Origin: Paenibacillus periandrae
GTDB taxonomy: Bacteria; Bacillota; Bacilli; Paenibacillales; NBRC-103111
DNA length: 32,560 nucleotides
NCBI RefSeq assembly: GCF_022458865.1
Contig: NZ_JAJNMU010000049.1
Coordinates: forward strand, 1-32,560
Direction: 5' to 3'
Under the pieces are notes generated by a model, which searched no databases, was not told the origin of the DNA, and saw only the letters and a list, made by a program, of their open reading frames with translations. Positions 30,618 through 32,560 of this stretch are shown here, piece after piece. Position numbers and translations under genes: made by a program. Each line of letters opens with the position of its first letter. Positions within the stretch are counted from its first letter, which is position 1.

Positions 30618-31100
30618 TTAAAGTACTCTGCGTGCCGTTTTATATTTAGATTTCCAGAAGGCGTTGTTCATATTCGATATCGTAACACCCGGTTTGCCAT
30701 ACGTATGCAGCACTTTGCCATTACCGATATAGATCCCAACATGATGGACTGGGGAATAGAAGAATACCAAATCACCCGGCTTCAATTGGCTCTTAGGCAC
30801 ATAGGTACCTACTTTCGATTGCTGCTGGCTGGTACGCGGAAGATGAATTCCATACTTGGCAAATACAAATTGCGTGAATGTTGAACAATCGAAATTACGG
30901 GTCTGTCCCGATGTCGCACCAAACTTGTAAGGAACACCCATATATTTTTTACCCGTAGCAATGATCGAATTCGCTTTGGATGCGCTGTACGCGTATGCTG
31001 TATTCGACGGCACCATCGCAGATACCGAAAATAACATGGATAAGCTGACTGTAGTGGCGATCAACGTTTTACCGATTTGCTGTTTGTTCAAAATTTTCAT
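30618..31100 (-). CDS. Secreted NlpC/P60 (C40) cell-wall hydrolase
   Basis: This 160-residue protein has a signal peptide (about 1-37; hydrophobic LIATTVSLSMLFSV, cleavage near AYA). The mature part is a single NlpC/P60 cysteine-peptidase domain that cuts the D-Glu-diaminopimelate bond of peptidoglycan. Catalytic residues are Cys72 (FDCSTFTQFVF), His120 (HHVGIYIG) and His132 (KVLH). No LysM, SH3 or choline-binding repeats are present, so it is a minimal enzyme whose wall targeting is unclear. GGAGGG precedes the ATG at 31100. The gene stands alone with its own terminator. Confidence 0.93.
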   Translation of the reverse strand: MKILNKQQIGKTLIATTVSLSMLFSVSAMVPSNTAYAYSASKANSIIATGKKYMGVPYKFGATSGQTRNFDCSTFTQFVFAKYGIHLPRTSQQQSKVGTYVPKSQLKPGDLVFFYSPVHHVGIYIGNGKVLHTYGKPGVTISNMNNAFWKSKYKTARRVL

Positions 31101-31181
31101 TTGTATTCCCTCCTGTATATCAAAAAATTTATGTGATTAGTGGGCTGTACCCTGGCATGCAACGAGTATAACACGCAAAAA

Positions 31182-31231
31182 AAAGCCAGCATCTACCAAG
31201 GGCATAACGATCCCTTGCTGCTTCTGGCTTT
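31182..31231 (-). terminator. Terminator after the CheW-like gene
   Basis: AAAGCCAG (31182-31189) pairs with CTGGCTTT (31224-31231), and an inner AAGGG/CCCTT stem lies in the loop. On the minus strand it ends in eight T residues. The remaining bases 31101-31310 show nothing else beyond a TATACT-like -10 near 31166-31171 for the NlpC/P60 gene. Confidence 0.8.
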
Positions 31232-31310
31232 CATTTACTCTATTAGAATCAGATAAGAAAATTTTAATGTTCAGAGGGTTGACAGACTAATTGGCTCTAC
31301 ATTCTGCATA

Positions 31311-31739
31311 TTACGCGTGTGCAACAATCTCGTTCATATTCAATACACCCACAGGCATGCCATCACGATTCGTAGTTCCTTTAAAATAAGCACCTCTCAC
31401 AGAGCCTACTTTATCCCGTACAGGCTGTATGTTCTCGTAGACGGAGACTTTGTTGACCTGATCGACAATAAAGCCTATCGATTCACGTTGATGCTTGTGA
31501 ATAATAATACGCGTAGCTGGAGTAAACACCTCTTCTGTCATACCAAAAAGAGTTCGCAAACTAATAACCGGTATGGCTTTTTCACGCAAATATATAAATC
31601 CTCGTACATAGGAGTTGTCTTCAGGAGTATCGAAAATCGTTTGCATTTTAATAATTTTATCCACCTCTTGAGTGGCTAGTGCATAATACGCCTTACCCAA
31701 CACTATCTCAATATACTGCTCTTGTAAAAGTATGCTCAT
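31311..31739 (-). CDS. Solitary CheW-like protein
   Basis: This is a soluble adaptor of about 142 residues made of one CheW domain, with no CheA or receptor gene nearby. Typical features are the first strand YIEIVLGKAYYALATQEVDKI, the PVISLRTLFGM core, RIIIHKHQRESIGFIVDQVNKV and the closing VGVLNMNEIV. In chemotaxis, CheW couples receptors to CheA; here a role linking a receptor to another output is inferred only from its solitude. The frame is open upstream to 31850, but GGAG eight bases before ATG 31739 sets the start. It follows the HD-GYP gene by 19 bases and is probably co-transcribed with it. Confidence 0.88.
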   Translation of the reverse strand: MSILLQEQYIEIVLGKAYYALATQEVDKIIKMQTIFDTPEDNSYVRGFIYLREKAIPVISLRTLFGMTEEVFTPATRIIIHKHQRESIGFIVDQVNKVSVYENIQPVRDKVGSVRGAYFKGTTNRDGMPVGVLNMNEIVAHA

Positions 31740-31758
31740 CTTGTCATCTCCGGTCGAA

Positions 31759-32343
31759 TTATTTAGGATCATTGCGAGAACCCAAAGGCTCCAGATTAAA
31801 CAGTTGGATAAAAATACGCACATAATGTTCATCAAATTGCTGACCAGCATTCAATAGCAACTGATTCGTTGCTTCTCCGACTGACATTCCTTGTCGATAC
31901 GGACGATTCGAGACCATACAATCAAATGCATCAATGATCGCACAAATTCGTGCAAAATCTGGAATATTGCGTCCGCTTATACCAGTTGGATAACCTCCGC
32001 CATTCCAACGCTCATGATGAAATTGGACAATATCTACGATTTCTTTATCCAGATGTCGATACTCTTGCAAGAGCTTTGCTCCTATACTCGGATGAAGCTT
32101 TATTAAATCCCACTCATGCGAAGTCAAAGCTGATGTTTTGTTCAAGATTTCTTGGGGAATGCGCAGCTTGCCGATATCATGCAAAAAACACCCCGTTACC
32201 AAGTGATTGGTTTGTCGTTCATTCAGATTTAAACCGCGGGCCATCACTTTAGCTAATGAGGAAACTCTGACACTGTGGTCGTAGGTAATGCTGTCCTTGT
32301 CCATCAGTTGATTCATTTCATCAATCATCAACGTGTATTGCAT
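31759..32343 (-). CDS. HD-GYP domain protein, probable cyclic di-GMP phosphodiesterase
   Basis: This is a compact protein of about 194 residues consisting of an HD-GYP domain. Metal and catalytic motifs are visible: His23 (YDHSVRVS), His55-Asp56 (HDIGKLRIP), His84, His109-His110 and the GYP signature at 117-119 (WNGGGYPTG). IIDAFDCMVSNRPYRQGMS is the conserved post-GYP segment. It should hydrolyse cyclic di-GMP or a related dinucleotide, if active. No REC or sensor domain is fused, so regulation may come through the CheW-like protein encoded 19 bases downstream. ATG 32343 is preferred over the upstream TTG because it follows GGAGGGTGGTG. Confidence 0.9.
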   Translation of the reverse strand: MQYTLMIDEMNQLMDKDSITYDHSVRVSSLAKVMARGLNLNERQTNHLVTGCFLHDIGKLRIPQEILNKTSALTSHEWDLIKLHPSIGAKLLQEYRHLDKEIVDIVQFHHERWNGGGYPTGISGRNIPDFARICAIIDAFDCMVSNRPYRQGMSVGEATNQLLLNAGQQFDEHYVRIFIQLFNLEPLGSRNDPK

Positions 32344-32409
32344 TTGACATTTTGCACCACCCTCCAACAAAATACGACACACATTTACATATTTCCTACT
32401 GGTGGGGGA

Positions 32410-32438
32410 TTACACTCCCCCTAGTGATGTCGTACAAT
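32410..32438 (+). promoter_or_regulatory. Sigma-A-like promoter of the right-edge gene
   Basis: TTACAC (32410-32415), 17 bases, TACAAT (32433-32438). The -10 is embedded in an inverted repeat, GTCGTACAA-taactg-TTGTGCGAC (32429-32452, 9-6-9 with one G-T), that could be an operator or a leader hairpin. Confidence 0.5.
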
Positions 32439-32469
32439 AACTGTTGTGCGACAAAAAGGAGGAGAACCA

Positions 32470-32560
32470 TTGATTAATCAAGTATCCGCATTTACTTCGG
32501 TATCCCTATATGAACAGCAGCAGGAACCCTACACAGATGATCAGATTATCGATATGTTCT
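32470..32560 (+). CDS. Start of an unknown gene, cut by the window edge
   Basis: AAAGGAGGAG lies five bases before a TTG at 32470 that opens a frame continuing to the window end. The 30 visible residues begin MINQVSAFTSVSLYEQQQEP and go on YTDDQIIDMF. No domain can be recognised from so short a piece. A plausible promoter and palindrome sit directly upstream, and the HD-GYP gene is divergent. Confidence 0.6.
   Translation, partial: MINQVSAFTSVSLYEQQQEPYTDDQIIDMF

Overview
The window looks like a chromosomal stretch from a Gram-positive, spore-former-type Bacillales, most likely Paenibacillus. The reasons are moderate GC, strong AGGAGG-type ribosome sites, TTG and GTG starts, LplB/LplC-type sugar permeases, an SLH-domain surface protein, YtxG/YtxH/YflT stress proteins and a B. 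cereus-like sigma-B control module. The genus is inferred; no rRNA or species marker is present.

Layout. (1) 1-127: the right end of an IS3-family element. (2) 192-659: a Bcp-type peroxiredoxin on the minus strand. (3) 1162-7073: a one-direction operon with an AraC regulator, an ABC lipoprotein, two permeases and a cytoplasmic formylglycine-type sulfatase. It is bracketed by two nearly identical intergenic repeats (805-937 and 7099-7232), each ending in a rho-independent terminator. (4) 7305-8056: glsB-like and ytxH stress genes. (5) 8057-9026: about 1 kb with little or no coding, holding a 127-nt hairpin, three copies of an ACGATGT palindrome and one doubtful Cys-containing ORF. (6) 9027-11925: a small unknown protein, rsbV-rsbW-sigB, ytxG and a 51-residue membrane protein. 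(7) 12071-13954: a secreted unknown and GlgC. (8) 14106-21134, minus strand: rsbY - rsbK - rsbM - a REC/histidine kinase, with yflT divergent at 21356. (9) 21905-26265: an SLH-tethered purple acid phosphatase-like enzyme, an EamA exporter and a divergent MocR regulator. (10) 26353-28174: D-galactonate dehydratase with its FadR-type regulator. (11) 28396-30554: an OmpR-type two-component pair. (12) 30618-32343: an NlpC/P60 hydrolase, a solo CheW and an HD-GYP protein. (13) 32470-end: the start of an unknown gene.

How it works together. The centre of the window is a general-stress unit. By homology with the B. cereus RsbK/RsbY/RsbM system, the membrane hybrid kinase RsbK signals to the PP2C response regulator RsbY, which dephosphorylates RsbV. 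RsbV then takes RsbW off sigma-B, and RsbM (CheR-like) tunes RsbK by methylation. I read six sigma-B-like promoters (close to GTTTAA, 13-14 bases, GGGTAA). They lie before rsbV itself, ytxG, the 51-residue membrane protein, glsB-ytxH, the 105-residue unknown and yflT, so both the regulator and several likely targets are here. A fourth signalling gene, a REC-histidine kinase fused in that order, is ATGA-coupled to rsbM and may be an extra input.

All calls come from reading the sequence by eye. No similarity search, folding program or expression data was used.
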